This document shows, in pieces, positions 1-5,891 of a stretch of DNA of 5,978 nucleotides; position 1 is the first letter of the stretch; every line of letters starts with the position of its first letter. Source of the DNA: Porphyromonadaceae bacterium UBA4702 (GTDB taxonomy: Bacteria > Bacteroidota > Bacteroidia > Bacteroidales > Muribaculaceae); contig DHKE01000007.1 in NCBI GenBank assembly GCA_002404675.1, forward strand, positions 38,498-44,475, written 5' to 3'. Both the position numbers and the translations under genes were made by a program. The notes under the pieces were generated by a model. The model was not told the origin of the DNA. It was given only the letters and a program-made list of their open reading frames with translations, and ran no database searches.

Positions 1-347
1 TTCTTGCGGCCCTTGCGGGTACGCGCATTGTTCTTGGTGCTCTGTCCGCGAACCGGAAGGCCGATACGGTGACGGATGCCGCGATAGCAACCGATGTCCA
101 TCAGTCGCTTGATGTTGAGCTGGATCTCCGAGCGGAGGTCGCCCTCTACCTTGTACTCGTTCTGGATCACCTCACGCACTGCTGCGGCCTGGTCGTCTGT
201 CCAGTCCTGTACCTTTATGTCGCGGTCCACGCCCGCCTTCTCCAATATGGTCTTGGCCGCGCTGCGACCGATACCATAGATATATGTCAAGGCGATTTCG
301 CCTCGCTTGTTTTGCGGCAAGTCAACGCCGACGATTCTTACTGCCAT
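1..347 (-). CDS. rpsM: 30S ribosomal protein S13, C-terminus cut off by the window edge
   Basis: S13 sits in the head of the 30S subunit, contacts the P-site tRNA and forms intersubunit bridges with the 50S subunit. The visible 115 residues begin [20 protein letters not shown]. They include the '[12 protein letters not shown]' helix-turn region at about 23-35 and the family signature around 89-110 ([13 protein letters not shown] followed by STKNNART). The frame is still open at position 1; family members in Bacteroidales are about 126 residues, so roughly ten basic C-terminal residues lie outside the window. The ATG at 347-345 gives the expected N-terminus. The gene lies 36 bases after rpmJ, and that gap holds a possible promoter. 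In many bacteria rpsM heads the alpha operon (rpsM-rpsK-rpsD-rpoA-rplQ), which I would expect beyond the left edge. The family identity is certain. Confidence 0.97.
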   Translation of the reverse strand, partial: MAVRIVGVDLPQNKRGEIALTYIYGIGRSAAKTILEKAGVDRDIKVQDWTDDQAAAVREVIQNEYKVEGDLRSEIQLNIKRLMDIGCYRGIRHRIGLPVRGQSTKNNARTRKGRK

Positions 348-369
348 ATATTACTTCTGAATTAGTTTG

Positions 370-377
370 CAAAGGTA
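370..377 (-). promoter_or_regulatory. Candidate Bacteroidales -7 promoter box ahead of rpsM
   Basis: On the minus strand the 36-base rpmJ-rpsM gap contains TACCTTTG followed by CA. This matches the TAnnTTTG -7 element known for the primary sigma factor of Bacteroides. It starts 30 bases before the rpsM ATG, so transcription would begin a short way upstream of the start codon. I found no TTTG-like -33 box at the usual spacing of about 19-21 bases, where the sequence lies at the end of rpmJ. It was the only TAnnTTTG I found reading the minus strand of this window. A six-base pattern is expected about once in this length by chance, so the support comes mainly from its intergenic position. Confidence 0.4.
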
Positions 378-383
378 ATAAAA

Positions 384-500
384 TTATCCTTGACGCTGTT
401 TGAATTTGGGATTTTTCTTGTTGATTACGTATAATCTTCCTTTGCGACGCACAATCTTGCAGTCGGGCGTGCGCTTTTTGATTGAAGCTCTTACTTTCAT
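384..500 (-). CDS. rpmJ: 50S ribosomal protein L36, zinc-independent form
   Basis: This 38-residue gene translates as [19 protein letters not shown], then [19 protein letters not shown], ending in TAA. L36 is the smallest 50S protein and binds 23S rRNA. The classical zinc-ribbon form holds a metal with three cysteines and one histidine (positions 11, 14, 27 and 33 in E. coli numbering). Here only Cys14 remains; position 11 is Thr, 27 is Asn and 33 is Phe, so it should not bind zinc in the usual way. This reduced form matches what I recall of Bacteroidales L36. The gene starts 8 bases after the infA stop, with no Shine-Dalgarno before its ATG. Full length and start are clear from the conserved MKVRAS beginning and KQRQG end. 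Confidence 0.97.
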   Translation of the reverse strand: MKVRASIKKRTPDCKIVRRKGRLYVINKKNPKFKQRQG

Positions 501-508
501 ATCTGTGT

Positions 509-727
509 TTATTTGTATCTGAATGAAATGCGGCCCTTCGACAGGTCGTAAGGGGACATCTCCACCTTTACCTTGTCGCCGGGAAGGATTTTGATGTAGT
601 GCATACGCATCTTCCCCGAGATGTGCGCGGTTATCACGTGCCCGTTCTCGAGCTCAACCTTGAACATCGCGTTTGACAACGCTTCGAGGATTACACCGTC
701 TATTTCTATTGCTGCCTGCTTTGCCAT
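509..727 (-). CDS. infA: Translation initiation factor IF-1
   Basis: IF-1 is a small single-domain OB-fold protein that binds the A site of the 30S subunit during initiation and helps IF-2 and IF-3 select the initiator tRNA. The 72-residue product has exactly the usual length. It shows the hallmark segments: [20 protein letters not shown] at about 6-25, '[20 protein letters not shown]' at 28-47, then '[19 protein letters not shown]' and a 'FRYK' end. The ATG at 727-725 starts the conserved MAKQ. It sits between map (12-base gap) and rpmJ (8-base gap), the common map-infA-rpmJ order. Upstream there is only a weak CAGG, too close to the start to be a convincing ribosome binding site. Confidence 0.98.
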   Translation of the reverse strand: MAKQAAIEIDGVILEALSNAMFKVELENGHVITAHISGKMRMHYIKILPGDKVKVEMSPYDLSKGRISFRYK

Positions 728-739
728 ACCTGTGACGAT

Positions 740-1519
740 TTACGACTGTCCCGAGACAGCGGCCTCTATGTAATCGAACGTGGTCAGTATCACCGGATGC
801 TCCCCATTGATAGCTATCGTATGCTCGAAATGAGCCGACGGCTTGCGGTCCCGTGTGCGGCACTGCCACCCGTCTCGCTCTATCACGATGTTCTTGCTCC
901 CCATGTTGATCATCGGCTCAATGCAGATGGTCATGCCGTCGCGCAATACAGCGCCGATGCCCCGACGGCCGTAGTTTGGCACTTCGGGGCCCTCGTGCAT
1001 GCTCTTGCCGATGCCGTGGCCGCACATCTCGCGCACCACACTGTACCCGTGACGCTCGCAGTATGTCTGCACCGTGTTGGCGATGTCGCCAACTCGCTTG
1101 CCGGCCTTGGCGGCAGCGATGCCCTTGTAGAGCGACGCCTTGGTCACTGTCAGCAGGTCAAGCACCTTCGGGTCAACCTCACCTACGGCAAACGTGTAGC
1201 ACATGTCGGCATTGTAGCCGTTGAGTTCCGCCACACAGTCCGTGCCGACGATGTCACCCTCACGCAACATATAGTTGGAAGGGAAACCGTGAACCACAGT
1301 CTCGTTGACCTCTATGCAGAGAGTGCCGGGAAAACCGTGATACCCAAGGCAAGTGGGCTTACCCCCATTGTCAAGGATAAACTCACGTGCTATGGTATCG
1401 AGCTGCAGCGTGGTGACACCAGGGCGGACGGCCTTGGCAACCTCGCCAAGCGCCCGGCTGAGCAGGTCTCCTGCTGCACGTATCAATTCGATTTCTTCCG
1501 CTGTCTTGAGATAAATCAT
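740..1519 (-). CDS. map: Type I methionine aminopeptidase
   Basis: This 259-residue cytosolic metalloprotease removes the initiator methionine from new proteins when the second residue is small. It has the pita-bread fold without the N-terminal zinc-finger extension of some relatives (type Ia-like length). By family alignment the five metal ligands are Asp94 (in GTDCVAEL), Asp105 (in NADMCYTF), His168 (in CGHGIG), Glu201 (in CIEPM) and Glu232 (in HFEHT). Substrate-side histidines are His77 (in VVHGFP) and His175 (in SMHEGPEVPNYG). All catalytic residues are therefore present. The residue before Asp105 is Ala, where many MetAPs have Gly. The start at 1519 gives the usual MIYLKTAEEIELIRAAG. The gene follows secY by 30 bases with no adk between, and precedes infA, coupling N-terminal processing to translation genes. 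Confidence 0.97.
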   Translation of the reverse strand: MIYLKTAEEIELIRAAGDLLSRALGEVAKAVRPGVTTLQLDTIAREFILDNGGKPTCLGYHGFPGTLCIEVNETVVHGFPSNYMLREGDIVGTDCVAELNGYNADMCYTFAVGEVDPKVLDLLTVTKASLYKGIAAAKAGKRVGDIANTVQTYCERHGYSVVREMCGHGIGKSMHEGPEVPNYGRRGIGAVLRDGMTICIEPMINMGSKNIVIERDGWQCRTRDRKPSAHFEHTIAINGEHPVILTTFDYIEAAVSGQS

Positions 1520-1549
1520 TTATTGATGTATATCTGTCTTCTCTATGAC

Positions 1550-2887
1550 TTAAAAAGCGGCGCTGCCGGTTGTGCGGCCTTTGATGCGGCCGTCCTTCAT
1601 CAGTCCGTCGTAGTGGCGCATCAGCAGGTGACCCTCGATGATGCGGAGTGTGTCAAGTATCACACCCACGAGAATCAGCAGCGATGTTCCGCCGAAGAAT
1701 GACGCGAAGCTGCGGTTCAGGCCGCAGACGTGCGCAATCGCCGGGAGGATAGCCACGATGCCCAGAAAGATTGAGCCGGGAAGCGTGATGCGCGACATGA
1801 TCGAATCCAGGTAGTCCACAGTCGGCTTGCCAGGCTTGATGCCGGGGATGAACCCGTTGTTGCGCTTCATGTCTTCGGCCATCTGCGCCGGACGCACTGT
1901 GATGGCAGTGTAGAAATAGGTAAAGGCGACGATCATGAGGAAATACAGGATGTTGTATGTCCAGCCGTACATGTCGGTCAGCGCGCCCCAGAATCCGGTG
2001 CCGGAAGTGGAGAAGCCCGCGAGTGTGACGGGTATGAACATTATCGCCTGAGCGAAGATGATAGGCATAACGCCGGCGGCGTTAACCTTCAGAGGTATGT
2101 ACTGGCGTGCGCCGCCGTACTGCTTGTTGCCCACGATACGCTTGGCGTACTGCACAGGCACCTTGCGAGTGCCCTGCACGAGCAGGACTGCACCGGCGAT
2201 GACAGCCACCAAAATCACGATTTCAATGAGGAATATCACCAGACCGCCACCTGCGGAGTTGAGGAGTCGACCGGTAAATTCCTGGATGAATGCCTCCGGG
2301 AGACGGGCGATGATACCGATGAGGATGACGAACGAGATACCATTGCCCACACCCTTCTGGTCGATACGCTCACCGAGCCACATGATGAACATGGAGCCTG
2401 CCGCAAGCACTATGGTCATGAACGCAATGGTCCAGAATCCCATCTCAACGTGTCCGCCGGCAGATGCAATCTGATATTTCAGGTTCATCAGGTAGGCCGG
2501 ACCCTGCACCAGCAATATGAGCACTGTCAGGTAGCGGGTGTACTGGTTGAGCTTCATACGACCGCTCTCTCCCTCACGCTGCATCTTCTGGAACGAGGGG
2601 AGCACCATGCCGGCCAGCTGTATCACAATGGACGCAGTGATGTAAGGCATGATACCGAGTGCGAATATTGATGCCTGTGAGAAGGCGCCTCCGGAGAACA
2701 TGTCGATGAGCTGCATCAGTCCGTCCGAGGTGAAATTCTTGAGTGCAAGCAGGCTGTCAGGGTCGATGCCCGGCAACACTACGTAGCATCCGAAACGGTA
2801 AATGATGACAAGCAGCAGCGTTATGCCGATGCGCTTGCGCAAATCCTCTACGCTCCAGATATTTTTGACTGTCTGAATAAATCCCAT
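1550..2887 (-). CDS. secY: Protein translocase channel subunit SecY
   Basis: SecY is the pore of the SecYEG translocon in the inner membrane, through which SecA or ribosomes deliver secreted and membrane proteins. The 445-residue product shows ten hydrophobic segments at about 20-38, 71-92, 118-137, 151-171, 182-199, 215-238, 268-291, 311-331, 370-388 and 399-413. The plug region lies near 57-70 (LMQLIDMFSGGAF). Cytoplasmic loops carry the family motifs: GESGR at 106-110, 'GTRKVPVQYAKR' at 239-250, the long loop with 'NNGFIPGIKPGKPT' at 343-356, and the tail 'RHYDGLMKDGRIKGR' at 424-438, which face the ribosome or SecA. It begins 5 bases after the rplO stop, consistent with translational coupling. 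No Shine-Dalgarno is seen. Length and start are normal for Bacteroidales. Confidence 0.98.
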   Translation of the reverse strand: MGFIQTVKNIWSVEDLRKRIGITLLLVIIYRFGCYVVLPGIDPDSLLALKNFTSDGLMQLIDMFSGGAFSQASIFALGIMPYITASIVIQLAGMVLPSFQKMQREGESGRMKLNQYTRYLTVLILLVQGPAYLMNLKYQIASAGGHVEMGFWTIAFMTIVLAAGSMFIMWLGERIDQKGVGNGISFVILIGIIARLPEAFIQEFTGRLLNSAGGGLVIFLIEIVILVAVIAGAVLLVQGTRKVPVQYAKRIVGNKQYGGARQYIPLKVNAAGVMPIIFAQAIMFIPVTLAGFSTSGTGFWGALTDMYGWTYNILYFLMIVAFTYFYTAITVRPAQMAEDMKRNNGFIPGIKPGKPTVDYLDSIMSRITLPGSIFLGIVAILPAIAHVCGLNRSFASFFGGTSLLILVGVILDTLRIIEGHLLMRHYDGLMKDGRIKGRTTGSAAF

Positions 2888-2892
2888 TTTGA

Positions 2893-3345
2893 TTACTTTT
2901 CTGGTTTGATAGCTTTGCCTCCGGCAGCCACGATAGCCTCCTCGGCCTTCTTGGAGAAGGCGTCGGCGTGCACCTCGACGGCAGTGCTTATGCTGCCGCC
3001 GGCGAGCACCTTGACAAGGGCTTTCTTGGATACCAGGCCGGCATTGCGGAGATCCTCAACTGTGATGGTAGTCAGGCTGCGGGCCTGTGCCAGCGCCTCG
3101 ATTGCGTCAAGGTTGAGAGCCTTGTATTCAACGCGGCTGAGGTTGTTGAATCCGAATTTGGGCACACGGCGCTGGAGAGGCATCTGGCCGCCCTCGAAAC
3201 CGATTTTGCGCTTGTATCCGGAACGCGACTTGGCGCCTTTGTGACCGCGGGTCGAAGTGCCGCCGTAGCCGCTGCCTGGACCGCGTCCTATGCGCTTGTT
3301 ACCTTTGTTGCTGCCGGGAGCCGGTTTGAGATTATGTAATTCCAT
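2893..3345 (-). CDS. rplO: 50S ribosomal protein L15
   Basis: L15 is a late-assembling 50S protein whose long basic N-terminal extension threads into 23S rRNA. The 150 residues show the glycine/arginine-rich extension ([20 protein letters not shown] at about 20-39), then '[17 protein letters not shown]' at 50-66. A globular C-terminal half follows with '[10 protein letters not shown]' at 111-120 and an alanine/lysine-rich end. Length is typical. The start ATG at 3345 gives [12 protein letters not shown], the usual beginning. It lies between rpmD (13-base gap) and secY (5-base gap), as in most bacterial spc operons. The region before the ATG is A-rich (AAATCAGAATCAACA) with no Shine-Dalgarno. 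Confidence 0.98.
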   Translation of the reverse strand: MELHNLKPAPGSNKGNKRIGRGPGSGYGGTSTRGHKGAKSRSGYKRKIGFEGGQMPLQRRVPKFGFNNLSRVEYKALNLDAIEALAQARSLTTITVEDLRNAGLVSKKALVKVLAGGSISTAVEVHADAFSKKAEEAIVAAGGKAIKPEK

Positions 3346-3358
3346 TGTTGATTCTGAT

Positions 3359-3538
3359 TTAAAGTTTTGTGACTTGTACCAGGTGGCTTACTGCCTTCAC
3401 CATACCCTTTATCGAGGGGGTGTCCTCCTTGACCACTGTGTGGTTCATCTTGTGGAGACCCAGCGCATCGAGAGTGCGTTTCTGTACGGCAGGGCAGTTG
3501 ATGCGGCTCTTGATCTGTTTGATTTCGATTTTTGCCAT
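3359..3538 (-). CDS. rpmD: 50S ribosomal protein L30
   Basis: This short gene encodes 59 residues, [20 protein letters not shown], then [20 protein letters not shown] and [19 protein letters not shown], ending in TAA. L30 is a small 50S protein with a beta-alpha-beta-alpha-beta fold. The recognisable family features are the N-terminal strand ending in 'IKS', the 'Q+RTLDALGL+K' helix, the '[13 protein letters not shown]' segment and the final 'V' strand. Length is standard for bacterial L30. It sits exactly where expected between rpsE (9-base gap) and rplO (13-base gap). The ATG at 3538 is the only sensible start, as it gives the conserved MAKIEI beginning. Confidence 0.97.
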   Translation of the reverse strand: MAKIEIKQIKSRINCPAVQKRTLDALGLHKMNHTVVKEDTPSIKGMVKAVSHLVQVTKL

Positions 3539-3547
3539 TGTCTTCTA

Positions 3548-4069
3548 TTATTTGCCGTTAAACACTTTTTCCACTGAGATGCCACGCGCTGCGGCTATCT
3601 GTGCCGGGCTGCGCAGCTCTGCCAGCGCCTCGATGGTTGCCTTGACAAGGTTGTGGGGGTTGGATGAGCCCTTCGACTTTGCCAGCACGTCGGTGATGCC
3701 CACGCTCTCGAGCACGGCACGCATGGCGCCGCCGGCCTTGACTCCCGTACCGGTGGATGCCGGACGGATGAAGATGCGGCTGCCGCCGAACTTGGCCGCA
3801 ACCTCGTGGGGGATAGTTCCCTTGTGCACAGGCACCTTAATCAGATTCTTCTTGGCAGTCTCGACGCCCTTGGCGATGGCTGCCTGAACCTCGTTGGCTT
3901 TGCCAAGGCCCCAGCCGATGATGCCGTCCTCATTGCCTACCACAACAATGGCGGCAAAGCTGAACGCGCGTCCACCCTTTGTGACCTTAGTCACGCGGTT
4001 GATGGCTACCAGGCGGTCTTTCAGCTCCAAATCATTGGTTGATTTTACTCTATTGAATGTCTTTGCCAT
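3548..4069 (-). CDS. rpsE: 30S ribosomal protein S5
   Basis: S5 lies on the solvent side of the 30S subunit near the mRNA entry tunnel and affects decoding fidelity. The 173 residues comprise the N-terminal double-stranded RNA-binding fold (about 14-78) with '[17 protein letters not shown]' at 29-45 and 'GKANEV' at 56-61, then the C-terminal domain with '[20 protein letters not shown]' at 98-117 and '[15 protein letters not shown]' at 131-145. The 29-34 loop, where spectinomycin-resistance changes occur in other bacteria, looks wild-type (VTKGGR). Length is normal. Neighbours are rplR (11-base gap) upstream and rpmD (9-base gap) downstream. The start at 4069 gives [20 protein letters not shown]; no Shine-Dalgarno precedes it. 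Confidence 0.98.
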   Translation of the reverse strand: MAKTFNRVKSTNDLELKDRLVAINRVTKVTKGGRAFSFAAIVVVGNEDGIIGWGLGKANEVQAAIAKGVETAKKNLIKVPVHKGTIPHEVAAKFGGSRIFIRPASTGTGVKAGGAMRAVLESVGITDVLAKSKGSSNPHNLVKATIEALAELRSPAQIAAARGISVEKVFNGK

Positions 4070-4080
4070 GAGATGTACTA

Positions 4081-4422
4081 TTAAAATTTAAGACCGGCCT
4101 TGCGGGCTGCGTCTGCCAGTGATTTCACTCTGCCGTGGAACAGGTATCCGTTGCGGTCGAAGACAACCTCAGTGATACCGGCCTCCATGGCCTTCTTTGC
4201 TATAGCCTCTCCCACCTTGGCGGAGATTTCGACCTTGTTGCCCTCCTTGATGTCGCGAGAGTCAGCGGCACACAGCGTGCAGCCGCGCAGGTCGTCGATG
4301 AGCTGTACGTAGATGCCCTTGTTGGAGCGGAACACACTCATGCGGGGACGCTGAGCCGTTCCCTTGATCTTTCCGCGTATACGGGCCTTTATCTTGTTTC
4401 TTCTTGCTATCTTGGATATCAT
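4081..4422 (-). CDS. rplR: 50S ribosomal protein L18
   Basis: L18 binds 5S rRNA together with L5 and anchors it in the central protuberance of the 50S subunit. The 113-residue product has the basic N-terminal arm ([13 protein letters not shown] at 7-19), the '[20 protein letters not shown]' segment at 25-44, and the C-terminal '[20 protein letters not shown]' at 86-105 ending in AARKAGLKF, all typical of the family. Length is normal. The ATG at 4422 is preceded on the minus strand by AGGAAACC; the AGGA is only four bases from the start, so it is a weak ribosome binding site at best. It follows rplF by 15 bases and precedes rpsE by 11. Confidence 0.98.
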   Translation of the reverse strand: MISKIARRNKIKARIRGKIKGTAQRPRMSVFRSNKGIYVQLIDDLRGCTLCAADSRDIKEGNKVEISAKVGEAIAKKAMEAGITEVVFDRNGYLFHGRVKSLADAARKAGLKF

Positions 4423-4437
4423 GGTTTCCTAATTTAA

Positions 4438-4992
4438 TTATTTGGCACTTGCCGATTTACCAGACTTGCGGCGGATAACCTCGCCGACAAACTTGATACC
4501 CTTGCCCTTGTAAGGCTCGGGCTTGCGTAGCGAGCGTATCTTGGCGCAGACCTGACCGAGGAGCTGCTTGTCGGCAGATTCGAGGATGATCAGCGGATTC
4601 TTGTTGCGCTCTGACTTGGCCTCTACCTTTATCTCCTTAGGAAGCTTGATGAAAATAGCATGAGAGAATCCGAGAGCCAGTTCCAGCACTTGGCCGGTCG
4701 ATGTGGCACGGTAGCCCACACCGACAAGTTCCATCTCTTTCTTGTATCCGGCGGAAACGCCTACCACCATGTTGTGTATCAGGGCGCGGAAGAGACCGTG
4801 CTGCGCGCGGTGCGCGCGGTCGTCGCTGGGGCGTGTCAGCACCAGCTTGCCGTCTTCCTGTGCAACGTTGATTTCGGGGTTGATGGCCTGGCTCAGTTCG
4901 CCTTTCGGACCTTTGACTGTTACTACATGGTCCTTTACCTGTACGGTCACGCCTGCAGGTATTTCTATGGGAGCTTTTCCTATTCTTGACAT
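4438..4992 (-). CDS. rplF: 50S ribosomal protein L6
   Basis: L6 binds 23S rRNA near the factor-binding site and the sarcin-ricin loop region. The 184 residues form two similar domains: an N-terminal one starting MSRIGKAPIEIPAGV, with 'VTVKGPKGELS' at 24-34, and a C-terminal one with 'VGVGYRA' at 90-96. The family signature at the end is 'PEPYKGKGIKFVGEVIRRK' at 158-176. 'RAQHGLFRALIHNMVVGV' at 62-79 is also characteristic. Length is normal and the start is supported by the conserved MSRIGK. It is the only gene in the window with a strong Shine-Dalgarno (AGGAGG, seven bases before the ATG). A perfect tandem 9-base repeat at 4802-4819 lies inside it and keeps frame. Confidence 0.98.
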   Translation of the reverse strand: MSRIGKAPIEIPAGVTVQVKDHVVTVKGPKGELSQAINPEINVAQEDGKLVLTRPSDDRAHRAQHGLFRALIHNMVVGVSAGYKKEMELVGVGYRATSTGQVLELALGFSHAIFIKLPKEIKVEAKSERNKNPLIILESADKQLLGQVCAKIRSLRKPEPYKGKGIKFVGEVIRRKSGKSASAK

Positions 4993-4999
4993 ATCGATA

Positions 5000-5005
5000 C
5001 CTCCT
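5000..5005 (-). promoter_or_regulatory. Consensus Shine-Dalgarno AGGAGG before rplF
   Basis: The minus strand reads TCAGGAGGTATCGATATG across the rpsH-rplF junction, placing AGGAGG seven bases before the rplF ATG, an ideal spacing. The motif begins two bases after the rpsH stop codon (TAA, 5010-5008). The other intact genes here have A/T-rich leaders without this motif. Bacteroidota ribosomes are known to use Shine-Dalgarno pairing little, because the anti-Shine-Dalgarno end of 16S rRNA is held by ribosomal proteins. The strong match is therefore unexpected. Confidence 0.75.
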
Positions 5006-5007
5006 GA

Positions 5008-5406
5008 TTAGTAAACGTAACACAATACTTCACCGCCGATCTTCTCCTCCTTGGCCTGCTTGTTGGTCATCACGCCGCGTGAGGTGGAAAGGATGGCGAT
5101 GCCCAGACCGTTCAATACGCGCGGCATGTCCTTGTAGCCGGTGTACTGACGCAAGCCAGGGCGCGAAACACGACGCAGACAGCGGATTGCGCTCTCCTTG
5201 TCTGCCAGATTGTACTTGAGGGCGATTTTGATGTTGCCCGCAGGGGTATTGCCTTCCTCAAACTTGTAGTTGAGGATGTATCCCTGCTCGAAGAGAATCT
5301 CGGTGATTGCTCTCTTGATTTTAGATGACGGGATTTCCACCACGCGGTGTCCTGCGCGGATGGCATTTCTGAGTCTCGTCAGGTAATCTGCTATTGGATC
5401 AGTCAT
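5008..5406 (-). CDS. rpsH: 30S ribosomal protein S8
   Basis: S8 is a primary 16S rRNA-binding protein that organises the central domain of the 30S subunit. In E. coli it also represses the spc operon by binding its mRNA. The 132-residue product starts MTDPIADYLTRLRNAIRAGH and carries 'VEIPSSKIKRAITEIL' at 23-38. It has the C-terminal RNA-binding signature 'GLGIAILSTSRGVMTNKQA' at 100-118, and ends GGEVLCYVY. Length is typical. It is separated from rpsN by 177 bases holding three hairpins, much longer than any other gap here, and leads into rplF after 15 bases. The A-rich stretch AAAAATCAAACAA just before the ATG is the usual kind of leader in this phylum. Whether S8 feedback acts at this junction is not shown by the sequence. 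Confidence 0.98.
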   Translation of the reverse strand: MTDPIADYLTRLRNAIRAGHRVVEIPSSKIKRAITEILFEQGYILNYKFEEGNTPAGNIKIALKYNLADKESAIRCLRRVSRPGLRQYTGYKDMPRVLNGLGIAILSTSRGVMTNKQAKEEKIGGEVLCYVY

Positions 5407-5426
5407 TTGTTTGATTTTTAAATTGA

Positions 5427-5441
5427 TTCAGGAGCCCTGAA
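5427..5441 (-). promoter_or_regulatory. Small hairpin in the rpsH leader
   Basis: On the minus strand TTCAGG and CCTGAA form a perfect six-base-pair stem around a three-base loop (GCT). It lies about 20 bases before the rpsH start codon within an A/T-rich stretch. It is too short to be a terminator and has no T-run after it. It may help present or hide the rpsH start, but no function is shown. Confidence 0.45.
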
Positions 5442-5483
5442 CAATATTTAATTATCTCTGTATGTCTTGTCGTGACCGGCACT

Positions 5484-5540
5484 GCTGCGCCCGACACCTC
5501 TACACGTAACGTGAGAGGTGCGGGCTTTATTGTGTGCAGC
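5484..5540 (-). promoter_or_regulatory. Long bulged hairpin in the rpsN-rpsH spacer
   Basis: Reading the minus strand, GCCCG (5525-5521), CACCTCT (5520-5514) and CACG (5513-5510) pair with CGTG (5506-5503), AGAGGTG (5501-5495) and CGGGC (5493-5489). That gives 16 base pairs closed by a three-base TTA loop, with single-base bulges at 5502 and 5494. A further GCTGC (5540-5536) can pair with GCAGC (5488-5484) across a ten-base internal bulge. No T-run follows, so this is not an ordinary intrinsic terminator. A regular stem with two single-base bulges could be a protein-binding RNA element, for example for ribosomal-protein feedback, or a palindromic repeat. The structure is seen; the role is inference. 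Confidence 0.6.
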
Positions 5541-5550
5541 CGGCGCAAAA

Positions 5551-5586
5551 TGACACGGGCGACCCCGGCGGGGTCGCGGAGTGTCA
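5551..5586 (-). terminator. GC-rich hairpin with short T-run overlapping the rpsN stop; possible attenuator
   Basis: On the minus strand TGACAC (5586-5581) pairs with GTGTCA (5556-5551). Inside it GCGACCCC (5577-5570) pairs with GGGGTCGC (5566-5559) around a three-base loop, giving 14 base pairs with a small internal loop. TTTT (5550-5547) follows directly, then GCGCC. The hairpin begins with the rpsN TGA stop codon itself. A strong GC-rich stem plus T-run resembles an intrinsic terminator, but four T's is short. Since rpsH and the rest of the operon follow with no clear promoter, partial attenuation or a 3'-end/processing role is more likely than full termination. Confidence 0.5.
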
Positions 5587-5886
5587 CCAGCTTGCCTTCT
5601 TGACGCCGGGTATCAGGCCTGCCGAAGCCATCTCGCGGAACTGGATACGTGAGATGCCGAACTGACGCATATATCCTTTCGGACGGCCTGTGATCTCGCA
5701 ACGGTTGTGAAGACGCACTCGCGAGGCGTTACGGGGCAGCTTCTGGAGCTTTGTGAGAGCCTCGTAGTCGATGTTGCCGTTCTCGTCGGCGAGGGCAGCC
5801 TTCTTGAGGGCAGCCTTGCGCTCGGCGTATTTGGCAACCATGCGCTGACGCTTCACTTCACGCGCTTTCATTGATTCTTTTGCCAT
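5584..5886 (-). CDS. rpsN: 30S ribosomal protein S14, long zinc-free form
   Basis: S14 lies in the 30S head next to S3, S10 and S13. The 100-residue product starts [20 protein letters not shown] and ends with the family block '[18 protein letters not shown]' (60-77) and '[20 protein letters not shown]' (79-98) followed by SW. The short zinc-binding S14 type (about 61 residues) has two CxxC pairs. Here only Cys63 is present and the length is about 100, so this is the long zinc-independent type. The start at 5886 lies 5 bases after the rplE stop. The TGA stop is embedded in a hairpin, and 177 non-coding bases follow before rpsH, an unusually wide gap for this operon. Confidence 0.98.
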   Translation of the reverse strand: MAKESMKAREVKRQRMVAKYAERKAALKKAALADENGNIDYEALTKLQKLPRNASRVRLHNRCEITGRPKGYMRQFGISRIQFREMASAGLIPGVKKASW

Positions 5887-5891
5887 GTGTC

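Noticed and set aside
1520..1549. The secY-map gap as a site for a missing adk or a promoter
   Set aside because: Only 30 A/T-rich bases with no -7 box or hairpin; absence of adk here is a normal gene-order variant.
797..1702. A 301-codon open frame on the plus strand opposite map and the end of secY
   Set aside because: It lies antisense to two strongly conserved genes, its translation has no recognisable domain and it spans an intergenic boundary. It is best explained by the codon bias of the minus-strand genes.
2058..2474. A 138-codon plus-strand frame inside secY
   Set aside because: Antisense shadow of a conserved membrane protein gene; proline- and methionine-rich translation with no family resemblance.
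3369..3887. A 172-codon plus-strand frame opposite rpmD and rpsE
   Set aside because: Runs across two real genes and their junction, with no recognisable protein features; a shadow frame.
4802..4819. Perfect tandem 9-base repeat (TGCGCGCGG twice on the plus strand) within rplF
   Set aside because: It encodes part of the normal L6 segment D-D-R-A-H-R-A-Q-H-G. The repetition follows from GC-rich codons for a conserved sequence, not from an expansion.
5399..5701. A 100-codon minus-strand frame spanning the rpsN-rpsH spacer
   Set aside because: It starts inside rpsN in another frame and runs through the hairpins into the start of rpsH. The translation is arginine- and threonine-rich with no family resemblance, so the spacer is treated as non-coding.
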